From positions 1 through 64,000 of the forward strand of contig NZ_JABVEC010000033.1 in the NCBI RefSeq assembly GCF_014323705.1: a stretch of 64,000 bases of DNA, written 5' to 3'. The DNA is from Actinomadura alba (lineage in GTDB: Bacteria > Actinomycetota > Actinomycetes > Streptosporangiales > Streptosporangiaceae). The first letter of the stretch is position 1. Every line of letters begins with the position of its first letter. Positions 35,165-43,697 of the stretch are shown piece by piece. Below the pieces are notes generated by a model, which was not told where the DNA came from, ran no database searches, and saw only the letters and a list, made by a program, of their open reading frames with translations. Position numbers and translations under genes: made by a program.

Positions 35165-38100
35165 CTAGTCGTCCTCGGCCTCGAGATCGCCTTCGAGCTC
35201 CAGGTAGGTCTGGCGGAGGCGGTCCAGGGTCTCGGCGTCGGGTTCGGCCCAGAGTTCGCGGTCGGCGGCCTCGAGGAGGCGTTCGGTGATGCCGCGCAGC
35301 GCCCAGGGGTTGGACTGCTCCATGAACTCGCGGGTCTCGGGGTCGAAGACGTACTCCTCCGCGAGCTTCTCGTACATCCAGTCGTCCACCACGCCCGCCG
35401 TCGCGTCGTACCCGAAGAGGTAGTCCACGGTGGCGGCCAGCTCGAACGCGCCCTTGTAACCGTGCCTGCGCATCGCGGAGATCCAGCGCGGGTTGACCAC
35501 GCGGGCGCGGAAGACCCGGTGGGTCTCCTCGGCGAGCGTCCGGGTCCGTACCTGGTCGGGCAGCGCCGAGTCGCCGACATAGGCGGCGGGATCGGTCCCG
35601 GTCAGCGAGCGCACCATCGCCACCATGCCGCCGTGGTACTGGAAGTAGTCATCGGAGTCGACGATGTCGTGCTCGCGGGTGTCCTGGTTCTTGGCGGCGA
35701 CCGCGATGCGCCGGAACGACGCCTCCATGTCGCCGCGCGCCTCGCGGCCGTCGAGTCCCCGGCCGTAGGCGTAGCCGCCCCACACCGCGTACACCTCGGC
35801 GAGGTCCCCGTCATCGCGCCAGTTGCCCGCGTCGATCAGCGGCAGCAGGCCCGCGCCGTACGCGCCGGGCTTGGAGCCGAAGATGCGCGTGGTGGCGCGC
35901 CGCCAGTCGCCGTGACCCGAGTGGTCTTCCAGGGCGTGCTTGCGCAGGTGGTTGTGCTCGGCCGGCTCGTCGAGCTCGGCGACGGCCGCGATCGCGTCGT
36001 CGATGAGGGCGATGACGTGCGGGAAGGCGTCCCGGAAGAAGCCGGAGATGCGCACGGTCACGTCGATGCGCGGGCGGCCGAGTTCGTCGAGCGGCACGAC
36101 CTCGAAGCCGGTGACCCGGCGTGAGGCGTCGTCCCAGACCGGCCGGCAGCCGAGGAGCGCGAGTACCTCGGCGATGTCGTCGCCCTGGGTGCGCATCGCG
36201 GAGGTGCCCCACACGGTGAGGCCCACGCCGGACGGGTACTCCCCCGTGTCGTCGAGGTGCCGCCGGATGAGCGAGTCGGCCAGCGCGACGCCGACGTCCC
36301 AGGCGTTGCGGGACGGGATCGCCTTGGGGTCGACCGAGTAGAAGTTCCGCCCGGTCGGCAGCACGTTGACCAGGCCCCGGGTGGGCGAGCCGGACGGACC
36401 AGCGGGCACGTGGCCGCCGTCGAGCGCGTGCAGCACCGCGTCGATCTCACCGGTCGTCGCCGCCAGCCGGGGGACGACCTCGGTGGCCGCGAACGACAGG
36501 ACCCCGGTCACGGCGGGCAGGTCCCGGCCGGTCACCTCGGCGCACACGACGCCCGCCTTCGCGGGGTCCCAGCGCAGCGTGTCCAGGCCGACGACGAGCT
36601 TGCGGGCCACCGCCTCCAGCAGGTCGATCACGTCCGAGGCGGTGCGGGAGGGTCCGTCCACGATCTCGGCCAGCCGCCGTACCCCGCCGGCGGCGTGGCC
36701 GGGCACCGCCGCGCCGGGGTTCGCGAGCAGGTCCCGCTCGCTGAGGTCGTACGACTCGGCGAGGGCGGCGCGCAGGCCGGGCAGGGCGCCACTGACACCG
36801 CCCCAGACCTGGGCGGCGCGCAGCACGGCGAGGACCAGGTCGACGCGGTGCTCGCCGTCCGGCGCCTCGCCGAGGATGTGCAGGCCGTCGCGGATCTGCA
36901 CATCCTTGATCTCGCAGAGGTAGCCGTCGATGTGCAGGACGAAGTCGTCGAACTCGGTCTCCCCCGGCTGCTGCGCGACGTGCAGGTCGTGGTGCAGCTG
37001 CGCCGCCTGCACGAGCGTCCAGATCTGGGCCCGTACGGCCGGCAGCTTCGCGGGGTCGAGGGCCTGCACGGTGGCGTACTCGTCGAGCAGCTGTTCCAGC
37101 TTGGCGAGGTCGCCGTAGGTGTCGGCCCGGGCCATCGGCGGCACCAGATGGTCGACGACGGTGCCGTGGGCGCGCCGCTTGGCCTGGGTGCCCTCACCCG
37201 GATCGTTGACGATGAAGGGGTAGACCAGCGGCAGGTCGCCGAGCACCGCGTCGGGCGCGCAGTCGGCGGCCAGCCCGAGCCCCTTGCCCGGCAGCCACTC
37301 CAGCGTGCCGTGCTTGCCGAGATGGACGACCGCGTCCGCGCCGAAGTCGTCGCGCAGCCAACGGTACGCGGCCAGGTAGTGGTGCGAGGGCGGCAGATCC
37401 GGGTCGTGGTAGATCGCGACCGGGTTCTCGCCGAAGCCGCGCGGCGGCTGGATCATCAGTACGACGTTGCCGAACCGCAGCGAGGCGAGGACGATGGCGC
37501 CGTCGTCGACGTACAGCTCGCCGGGCGGCTCGCCCCAGTGCTCGCGCATGCCCTCCCGCAGCGGCTCGGCAAGCGCCGCGAACCACCGCTCGTAGTCCGC
37601 GCGGGACACCCTGGCCGGGGCCCGCCGGAGCTGCTCCTCGGTCAGCCACTCGACGTCGTGCCCGCCGGCGGCGATGAGCGCGTGGATCAGCTCGTCGCCG
37701 CCGGAGTAGAGCTCGTGCGGCGGCTCGGCGCCGAGGTCGTAGCCCGCATCGGCCATCGCGCGCAGCAGCCGTACGGCCGAGGCGGGGGTGTCGAGACCCA
37801 CCGCGTTGCCCACCCGGGCGTGCTTGGTCGGATAGGACGACAGGACGACGGCGACCTTCTTCTCCGCGTTCGGCACCCGCCCGAGCCGGGCGTGGCGCAC
37901 GGCGATGCCCGCGACCCGGGCCGCCCGCTCCGGATCCGCGGCATAGACCGGGATGCCGTCCGGCCCCTCCTGCTTGAAGGAGAACGGCACCGACACCAGC
38001 CGGCCGTCGAACTCGGGGATGGCGACCTGCATGGCCGCGTCCATGGGGGTCAGCGCCGCGTCCGAGGCCTCCCACGCCTCGCGCGAGGAGGTCAGGCACA

Positions 38101-38842
38101 GGGCCTGGACCACCGGGACGTCGAGGCGTGCGAGAGCGCCCGCGTCCCAGGCCTCCTCGTCGCCGCCGGCCGACGCGTCGGCGGCGGTCACCCCGCCGGC
38201 CGCCAGCACGGTGGTGATGAGCGCGTCGGCCCGGCCGAGGAGGTCGAGCAGCCCGGGCTCGGCCCCGCGCAGGGACGCGCAGAAGACCGGCAGCGCGTTC
38301 GCGCCGTGGGCCTCGATCGCCTCGCACAGCACGTCGACGAACCCGGTGTTGCCCGACAGTTCGTGGGCCCGGTAGAAGACGACGCCCACCGTGGGCCGGG
38401 CCGGATCCGGCTCGGCGGACCCGTGCACGCCGTACGCCGGCATCGCGGCGGGAGCGGCGAACCCCTCGCCGGTGAGCAGCAGCGTGTCGGACAGGAAGCG
38501 GGTGAGCTCGCGCAGGTTGGCGATGCCGCCCTCGCGCAGGTAGGCCAGCGTCTCGGCGGCGACGCCGGCCGGTACGGTCGACAGCGCCATGAGCTCGGCG
38601 TCGGGAGCGGCCTCACCGCCGAGCAGCACCAGCGGCGCCCCCGAGGCCCGCAGCGCGTCGACCCCTTCGGGCCAGGCCCGCTGCCCGCCGAGCAGGCGTA
38701 CGACGACGACATCGGCGCCCGCGGTCAGCGCCGGCAGCTCGGCGATGCCGGTCCGGGTCGGGTTGGCGGTGACGTATCCGGCGTCGGCCGCACGCGCGGC
38801 GAGCAACTCGGTATCGGCCGTGGACAGCAGCAGAACGCGCAT
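35165..38842 (-). CDS. cobN: Cobaltochelatase subunit CobN
   Basis: A 1225-residue large subunit that inserts cobalt into hydrogenobyrinic acid diamide during aerobic cobalamin synthesis, working with ATPase subunits encoded elsewhere. The sequence is full length for the CobN/BchH family, with family blocks such as VYPFIVNDPGEGTQAKRR, AVVHLGKHGTLEWLPGK and GRNFYSVDPKAIPS. ATG 38842 is chosen because GGGGAGG lies 7 nt upstream; an ATG two codons earlier would sit directly on the ribosome site. A cobalamin riboswitch precedes it, so expression should fall when B12 is plentiful. Confidence 0.96.
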   Translation of the reverse strand: MRVLLLSTADTELLAARAADAGYVTANPTRTGIAELPALTAGADVVVVRLLGGQRAWPEGVDALRASGAPLVLLGGEAAPDAELMALSTVPAGVAAETLAYLREGGIANLRELTRFLSDTLLLTGEGFAAPAAMPAYGVHGSAEPDPARPTVGVVFYRAHELSGNTGFVDVLCEAIEAHGANALPVFCASLRGAEPGLLDLLGRADALITTVLAAGGVTAADASAGGDEEAWDAGALARLDVPVVQALCLTSSREAWEASDAALTPMDAAMQVAIPEFDGRLVSVPFSFKQEGPDGIPVYAADPERAARVAGIAVRHARLGRVPNAEKKVAVVLSSYPTKHARVGNAVGLDTPASAVRLLRAMADAGYDLGAEPPHELYSGGDELIHALIAAGGHDVEWLTEEQLRRAPARVSRADYERWFAALAEPLREGMREHWGEPPGELYVDDGAIVLASLRFGNVVLMIQPPRGFGENPVAIYHDPDLPPSHHYLAAYRWLRDDFGADAVVHLGKHGTLEWLPGKGLGLAADCAPDAVLGDLPLVYPFIVNDPGEGTQAKRRAHGTVVDHLVPPMARADTYGDLAKLEQLLDEYATVQALDPAKLPAVRAQIWTLVQAAQLHHDLHVAQQPGETEFDDFVLHIDGYLCEIKDVQIRDGLHILGEAPDGEHRVDLVLAVLRAAQVWGGVSGALPGLRAALAESYDLSERDLLANPGAAVPGHAAGGVRRLAEIVDGPSRTASDVIDLLEAVARKLVVGLDTLRWDPAKAGVVCAEVTGRDLPAVTGVLSFAATEVVPRLAATTGEIDAVLHALDGGHVPAGPSGSPTRGLVNVLPTGRNFYSVDPKAIPSRNAWDVGVALADSLIRRHLDDTGEYPSGVGLTVWGTSAMRTQGDDIAEVLALLGCRPVWDDASRRVTGFEVVPLDELGRPRIDVTVRISGFFRDAFPHVIALIDDAIAAVAELDEPAEHNHLRKHALEDHSGHGDWRRATTRIFGSKPGAYGAGLLPLIDAGNWRDDGDLAEVYAVWGGYAYGRGLDGREARGDMEASFRRIAVAAKNQDTREHDIVDSDDYFQYHGGMVAMVRSLTGTDPAAYVGDSALPDQVRTRTLAEETHRVFRARVVNPRWISAMRRHGYKGAFELAATVDYLFGYDATAGVVDDWMYEKLAEEYVFDPETREFMEQSNPWALRGITERLLEAADRELWAEPDAETLDRLRQTYLELEGDLEAEDD

Positions 38843-38894
38843 CGGCATGCCTCCCCCGGGGTTCCGCGCCCCGGCTCGGGTGGAAGAGTCGGCG

Positions 38895-39055
38895 ACGGCG
38901 GGAAGTCTCCTGGCTCCCGGATCACCGCTCTCCCCCGGCCTTCCAGCGTTGCCGCCGTGGCCCACATCGAGGGAGCGCTCCCCGGTCACAGTTGCGGGAC
39001 AGCCCCGGATTCGCACCGGGTTCCTTCTCCGTCGTCGCCCGGCAGTCTATGACCA
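38895..39055 (-). promoter_or_regulatory. Cobalamin riboswitch
   Basis: On the minus strand the leader has GGAACCCGGTGCGAATCCGG with GCTGTCCCGCAACTGTGA, and ends with the B12 box GAGCCAGGAGAC (38904-38915). All are conserved blocks of the cobalamin riboswitch. It lies about 50 nt before the cobN start and probably blocks its translation or transcription when B12 binds. Confidence 0.95.
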
Positions 39056-39226
39056 AACCAGGAGCCGCCGGCCGCCGGACGGGCGCCGTGCCTCTCGCGG
39101 CCACTCGGGCCGCGTCCCGGCGCGAATCCGCCGCAACGTCAGGTGAAGGATCGACTACCGGACGTAGTGTGTACCGCGGCGGCGGATAGCGGCCGGTGAG
39201 CCGCCGACGTCGCCCGAGGAGCCGTC

Positions 39227-40564
39227 ATGCGGGGAAATGTCGCCTGGACGCTGGCCGAGCGCGCCGCGCTGTACGGCTGGCGTGACCGGCCGCTGTTCCA
39301 TGCCGGCGACGCCACGTACACCCATGGTCAGGTCCATGACGCCGCGGCGCGGGCGGCCGCCGTGCTCTTCGATGCGGGAGTCCGGCGGGGGCAGCGTGTG
39401 CTCATCGCCCTGCCCGACTCGATCGGGTTCGCCACGGCGTTCCTCGGCGCGCTGCGGCTCGGCGCGGTGGCGGTGCCCGTCGATCCGGAGCACGTTCCGG
39501 CGCAGGTTCTGGAGCAGGTTCCGGAGCAGGTTCTGGGGCAGGTTCCGGAGCAGTACGCCCGCGCGTTGAGCGAGACGGAACCGGCCGCCATCGTGTGCGA
39601 CGACGCCGAGCTCGCCCGCCGCCTCGGCGGATCGCGCGCGCCCGGCACGGCCGCCCTGCTGACGCCGGCCGACCTGTCCGCGGGTTCCGCGCCCGCGCCC
39701 GTGCCCGACCCTGAGCCGCTGCCGCCGGGCGTGCCGGCGTACGTGCTGTACACCTCCGGCACCAGCGGCCCGCCGAAGGGCGCCGTCCACCGGCATTCCG
39801 ACCCCGAGACGCACTTCTACGCGATGGCGCTCGGGGCACTCGGCATGGGCGCCGACGACGTGATGTTCTCGCTGGCCAAGGCCTGCACCCCCTACGGCCT
39901 GGGCAACACGATCTTCTTTCCGATGTTCTGCGGGGCGGCGGCGGTCCTGTGGCCGCAGCGGCCGACCGTGCGCGGTGTGGTGCGGCAGGCGCGGCGTCAC
40001 CGGCCCACGCTGCTCTTCTCGGTACCGGCCTTCTACGCGGCGCTCGCTGAGACACTGGGCGGCGGAGGCACCGACGCGGACCGGTCGGCCTTCTTGTCCC
40101 TGCGCGCGGCGGCCTCGGCCACCGAGCCCCTGCCGGCGGCGCTCGCCGCGCGGGCCGAGAGGGTACTCGGGTGCCCGCTGCTCGACGGGCTCGGTACCGC
40201 CGAGGTCGGCCACGTCTTCGTGTCCAACACCGTCACCCGGCGGCGGCGCGGCACGCTCGGCGTGGTGCTCGATCCGTACCAGATCTCGGTGCGCGACGAC
40301 GCCGGCCACGAGGCCGGGGCGGGCGAACGCGGCGCGTTGCACGTCAGGGGCCCTTCGGTGGCGGCCGAGTACCTCGGTGCCCCAAGTGACGGCCAGGACC
40401 CGATCTCCGGCACGGCGCTCGGAGTGGTCTCGGACACCGATTCGCACGCGGTTCCAGACACCGTTCCGGACGTCTCGCAGGGTTGGCTGCGCACGGGTGA
40501 CCTCGTCCACGTCGACACCGAGGGCTTCGTGCACCACCACGGACGGGTCGAGGACCTCGCATGA
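39227..40564 (+). CDS. Adenylate-forming enzyme lacking the C-terminal lid domain
   Basis: A 445-residue AMP-binding (acyl-CoA/benzoate-CoA synthetase-like) protein. The ATP loop YTSGTSGPPKGAVH (A3) and the RTGDLVHVD (A7) motif are present. The chain stops at GRVEDLA, exactly the A8 hinge, so the C-terminal domain of about 110 residues with its catalytic Lys is absent. A run VPAQ-VLEQ-VPEQ-VLGQ-VPEQ (residues about 90-109) comes from a 12-bp repeat. The activity may stop at adenylation or need a partner lid. GAGGAG precedes the ATG. The last codon overlaps an ATGA. Confidence 0.8.
   Translation: MRGNVAWTLAERAALYGWRDRPLFHAGDATYTHGQVHDAAARAAAVLFDAGVRRGQRVLIALPDSIGFATAFLGALRLGAVAVPVDPEHVPAQVLEQVPEQVLGQVPEQYARALSETEPAAIVCDDAELARRLGGSRAPGTAALLTPADLSAGSAPAPVPDPEPLPPGVPAYVLYTSGTSGPPKGAVHRHSDPETHFYAMALGALGMGADDVMFSLAKACTPYGLGNTIFFPMFCGAAAVLWPQRPTVRGVVRQARRHRPTLLFSVPAFYAALAETLGGGGTDADRSAFLSLRAAASATEPLPAALAARAERVLGCPLLDGLGTAEVGHVFVSNTVTRRRRGTLGVVLDPYQISVRDDAGHEAGAGERGALHVRGPSVAAEYLGAPSDGQDPISGTALGVVSDTDSHAVPDTVPDVSQGWLRTGDLVHVDTEGFVHHHGRVEDLA
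39494..39553 (+). repeat. 12-bp tandem repeat inside the adenylation gene
   Basis: Five consecutive units of GTTCCGGAGCAG with variants encode a tetrapeptide V-(P/L)-x-Q. The repeat keeps the frame and lies in a loop of the N-terminal subdomain. Confidence 0.75.
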
Positions 40565-40644
40565 CCGCCGCGGGTGTGGCGGGGACAATGAGGGGACGAC
40601 GACCGGTCCGGGCGGGGCCGGCGGCCTACGGCAGGGAGCTCCGG

Positions 40645-41298
40645 GTGCGGGCATGGCTCATCAGACATGGGCAGAGCGAGTCGAACGCCGGACTGCCGAC
40701 CAACGGGCCGGGCACCGCCCCGCTCACCGCCCTCGGGCGTCAGCAGGCCGGACGGGTTGCCGAGTCCTTCACGGAGGAGCCGGCGCTGATCGTCTCCTCG
40801 TCATTCGTCCGGGCGCGGCAGACCGCCGAGCCGACACGTCGCCGCTTCCCCGGGCGGCCGTACGAGGAATGGCCGGTCCAGGAGTTCACCTACCTGGGCG
40901 GCCTGCACGGGCCCGCCACGACGGCCGAGCAACGCCGCCCGCACGCGGCGGCGTACTGGGAGCGCAGTGATCCGCACTACGTCCACGGCGGTGACGGGGA
41001 GTCGTTCGCCGACCTCATGGGGCGCGTCGACGACCTGCTCGGCCGGATGGCGGACCGGCCGACCGGTCTGGTCGCGGTCTTCACCCACGGACTGTTCATG
41101 CGCGCGGTCGTCTGGTCGCTGCTCACCGGCGGCCACGAGAAGCCCGACACGGACCGCATGCGCGACTATCAGCGCTTCAACCGCCGCTTCGCGACGCCCA
41201 ACGGCTGCATCGTCGAACTGCGCTGGACGGGCGACGGTCCGCTCGTTCTCGGATCCGTCACCCACCATCCGCCGCACCTGGTGAGCGGCGTCGGGTGA
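40645..41298 (+). CDS. Histidine phosphatase family protein
   Basis: A 217-residue phosphoglycerate-mutase-like phosphatase. RHGQSESN gives the catalytic His, SSSFVRARQTAEPT the second Arg, and VAVFTHGLFMRAVVW the later His. Substrates in the family range from sugar phosphates to phospho-alcohols. GTG 40645 is preferred with AGGGAG upstream; an ATG at 40561 overlapping the previous stop (ATGA) is the alternative and would indicate coupling. Confidence 0.85.
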   Translation: MRAWLIRHGQSESNAGLPTNGPGTAPLTALGRQQAGRVAESFTEEPALIVSSSFVRARQTAEPTRRRFPGRPYEEWPVQEFTYLGGLHGPATTAEQRRPHAAAYWERSDPHYVHGGDGESFADLMGRVDDLLGRMADRPTGLVAVFTHGLFMRAVVWSLLTGGHEKPDTDRMRDYQRFNRRFATPNGCIVELRWTGDGPLVLGSVTHHPPHLVSGVG

Positions 41299-41330
41299 CT
41301 CCGCGACAGCGGTACGGCCCTTGCCCGCCC

Positions 41331-41346
41331 CTGTGATCATGCAGAT
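41331..41346 (+). repeat. Degenerate half-copy of element A
   Basis: CTGTGATCATGCAGAT keeps the core of one arm behind the phosphatase gene; the rest has diverged. Confidence 0.35.
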
Positions 41347-41375
41347 CTGAGGATATGACGCGAAGCCACGTCCTG

Positions 41376-41520
41376 AGTTTTGGCCCCACCTGTGGGGTCA
41401 GGAGTGCGGGGCGAGAGTCCCGGTTGTCCGAGGGCGTCGGTCACCCCCCGAAGGACTGCGGAGCTCGTCGGGGATCTGCCTCGCCCCTCTGGTGCTGGGA
41501 AGGTAGGACGCCTACGCTTA
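41376..41520 (+). ncRNA. Candidate structured RNA of unknown class
   Basis: The gap between convergent genes can fold extensively. One hairpin has CCCCA-CCTG-TGGGG with an outer CCTGA/TCAGG. A second domain is closed by GGGGCGAG (about 41417) and CTCGCCCC (about 41490), with TCCCG/CGGGA and GTCC/GGAC inside. No known riboswitch or RNA family is matched. It may only be a complex double terminator; strand is uncertain. Confidence 0.3.
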
Positions 41521-41521
41521 C

Positions 41522-42289
41522 TCAGGCGCGCTCGGACCGGCGGGCCTCGATGAGCGTTCGGCACGAGTAGGCGACGAACGGCCCCTCGGCCTCGATCTTC
41601 TCGTGCAGCTCATGTAGCCGGTCGCGGTATCGCTCGACGGTGAAGCCGGGAACCGTCCAGATCACCTTGCGCAGGAAGTAGACAACCGCGCCGATGTCGA
41701 AGAACTCCATCCGCAACCGCTCCATCCGCACGTCCACGATCTCCAGTCCAGCGGCTGTCGCCTCCGCGGTCTCCCCATCGGGATGGCGCTTGCGACGCAC
41801 CTCGTCGGGGAGCGGACCAAGGAAGAACTCGATCAACTCGAAGACGGTCTCGGGTCCGACGTGCTGCGCAAAGTACGTCCCCCCGGGCATGAGTACGCGA
41901 GCGATCTCCGCCCACCACACAGTCGCCGGATGGCGGCTGGTGACCAGGTCGAACGCCTCATCCGCGAAGGGCAGCGGCGGCTCGTCCGGATCCGCGACGA
42001 CAACCACGCCGCGCGGGCGCAGCAACTTGGTCGCCTTCGCCGCGTTCGGCGGCCAAGACTCCGTGGCGGCCATCGCCGGAGGGAACTTGACGGCCCCGGC
42101 CAGGACCTCCCCGCCGCCGGTCTGGATGTCGAGCGCCGCCGACGCGGACGCCAGCCGCTCGCTCATCAGCCGCTGATAACCCCACGAGGGGCGCTCCTCG
42201 CTAGCCCGACCATCCAGCCAGGAAAAGTCCCAGCCATCCACAGAGACAGCGGCGGCCTCGTCCACAAGATCATCAAAGCTGCGTGACAT
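41522..42289 (-). CDS. SAM-dependent methyltransferase
   Basis: A 255-residue class I methyltransferase (Methyltransf_11 type). The SAM-binding core runs from ALDIQTGGGEVLAG (a DxGxG-like motif I with ALDIQTGGGE) through VVVADPDEPPLPFADEAFDLVTSRHPATVW (motifs II-III) to LMPGGTYFAQHVG. The substrate is unknown. ATG 42289 starts the recognisable part; the same frame continues upstream through element A half-copies to 42529 and is probably not translated. Confidence 0.85.
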   Translation of the reverse strand: MSRSFDDLVDEAAAVSVDGWDFSWLDGRASEERPSWGYQRLMSERLASASAALDIQTGGGEVLAGAVKFPPAMAATESWPPNAAKATKLLRPRGVVVVADPDEPPLPFADEAFDLVTSRHPATVWWAEIARVLMPGGTYFAQHVGPETVFELIEFFLGPLPDEVRRKRHPDGETAEATAAGLEIVDVRMERLRMEFFDIGAVVYFLRKVIWTVPGFTVERYRDRLHELHEKIEAEGPFVAYSCRTLIEARRSERA

Positions 42290-42391
42290 ACCAGCATCGT
42301 CCCGGCGGAGCCGATATCCCGCCAAATCAGTTTTGGCTCCGCGAATACACAGGGCGGGAACGGTCAGGAACGCCCAGACCAGCAGCGCGGA

Positions 42392-42437
42392 CATCATGCA
42401 GTAGTTCGCGCTCTCTCCCGTGATCATGCGGTTGTCC
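42392..42437. repeat. Two half-copies of element A in direct orientation
   Basis: CATCATGCAGTAGTTCGC (42392-42409) and CCGTGATCATGCGGTTGTCC (42418-42437) are two same-direction arms 8 bp apart, upstream of both divergent genes. This could be a rearranged copy of the palindrome. Confidence 0.55.
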
Positions 42438-42494
42438 GATTCGTGTGTGGGGGGCGGCGGGGCGGGTGGACGGGCGATCCGCGAAGATCGGTGC

Positions 42495-43568
42495 ATGTCG
42501 TTGCGTGTCGCTCTCATCGGATATGGCATGGGAGGCGCGGTCTTTCACGCGCCGCTGATCTCCTCGGTGCCCGGTCTCACCCTCTCGGCGGTCGTGACCT
42601 CGAACCCCGCCCGGCAGGAGGCCGTACGCCGCCGGTACCCGGATGCCGACGTGCTCGACACCGCCGACCGGGTGTGGGACGCGGCGGAGTCGTACGACCT
42701 GGTGGTGGTGACCACCCCGAACCGGCTGCACGTGCCGCTGGCCCGCGCCGCCCTGGAGGCCGGCCTGCCCGTCGTCGTGGACAAGCCGGTCGCGGCGACG
42801 GCCGACGAGGCCCGGGCGCTCGGCGCGCTGGCGGCGGAGCGCGGGCTGCTCGCCGTCCCGTTCCACAACCGGCGCTGGGACGGCGACTTCCGTACGGTGC
42901 GCAGGCTCATCGCCGACGGGGCACTCGGTGAAGTGCGTCGGCTGGAGTCCCGCTTCGAGCGCTGGAGGCCCGCGATCAAGCCTGGCTGGAAGGAGCAGGC
43001 CGACCCGGCCGAGGCGGGCGGGGTGCTGTACGACCTCGGCTCGCACCTCATCGACCAGGCTCTGACGCTGTTCGGACGGCCGCTGCGGGTCTACGCCGAG
43101 TTGAGCGCCCGGCGGCCGGGGGCCGCGGTGCCCGACGACGCCTTCGTGGCGCTGACCCACCAGGGCGGGACGATCTCACATCTGTGGATGAGCGCGGTCA
43201 CGCCGCTGCTCGGCCCGCGTTTCCGCGTGCTGGGCGGCGAGGCGGGTTATGTCGCGTACGGCCTGGACGGGCAGGAGGACGCGCTCAAGGCCGGCCGCAC
43301 CCCGCTCGACGAGGGCTGGGGAGTCTCGCCACCGGAGTCGTACGGGGTCGTTGGCACCCCGGACCTCAGTACCCCCGTCGCCACCGAACCCGGCGCCTAC
43401 CAGGAGTTCTACGCGGGCGTGGCACGAGCGGTGCGCGGTGAGGCGCCGCCTCCGGTGGCGATGGACGACGCTGTGACGGGCCTCGAGGTCATCGAGGCGG
43501 CGATGCGCTCGTCTCGCGACGGAGCCGTCGTGACCCTTCCCGGTGCTCTTCCCGACCGGACCGCCTGA
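42495..43568 (+). CDS. Gfo/Idh/MocA family oxidoreductase
   Basis: A 357-residue NAD(P)-dependent dehydrogenase. The Rossmann start is RVALIGYGMGGAVFHAPLI, VVVTTPNRLHVPLARAALEAG follows, and VVDKPVAATADEA holds the catalytic Lys of the EKP-like motif. GGVLYDLGSHLIDQAL supplies the His/Asp. It acts on a sugar or inositol-type alcohol of unknown identity. ATG 42495 is chosen at the start of the Rossmann fold. Confidence 0.93.
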   Translation: MSLRVALIGYGMGGAVFHAPLISSVPGLTLSAVVTSNPARQEAVRRRYPDADVLDTADRVWDAAESYDLVVVTTPNRLHVPLARAALEAGLPVVVDKPVAATADEARALGALAAERGLLAVPFHNRRWDGDFRTVRRLIADGALGEVRRLESRFERWRPAIKPGWKEQADPAEAGGVLYDLGSHLIDQALTLFGRPLRVYAELSARRPGAAVPDDAFVALTHQGGTISHLWMSAVTPLLGPRFRVLGGEAGYVAYGLDGQEDALKAGRTPLDEGWGVSPPESYGVVGTPDLSTPVATEPGAYQEFYAGVARAVRGEAPPPVAMDDAVTGLEVIEAAMRSSRDGAVVTLPGALPDRTA

Positions 43569-43697
43569 GCGCCTGCTGTCCTCCGGCGTGACTCTTGACC
43601 CTTCTGAGGGTTTGCGATCGCCACCTGCTCACCCGGGCCTCCATACGCTGCTGTGCGTGACGGCCAAGCAACGTAGCGCCCTGAGGCGGCTGCCCTG

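Noticed and set aside
36257..39052. 931-residue open frame on the plus strand
   Set aside because: It is antisense to cobN, low-complexity Arg/Gly/Asp, and contains no family motif; long antisense frames are common at this G+C.
41376..41520. Glycine, SAM or TPP riboswitch
   Set aside because: A CCGAAGG string is present, but the remaining conserved blocks of these classes are missing and no gene follows in the right direction.
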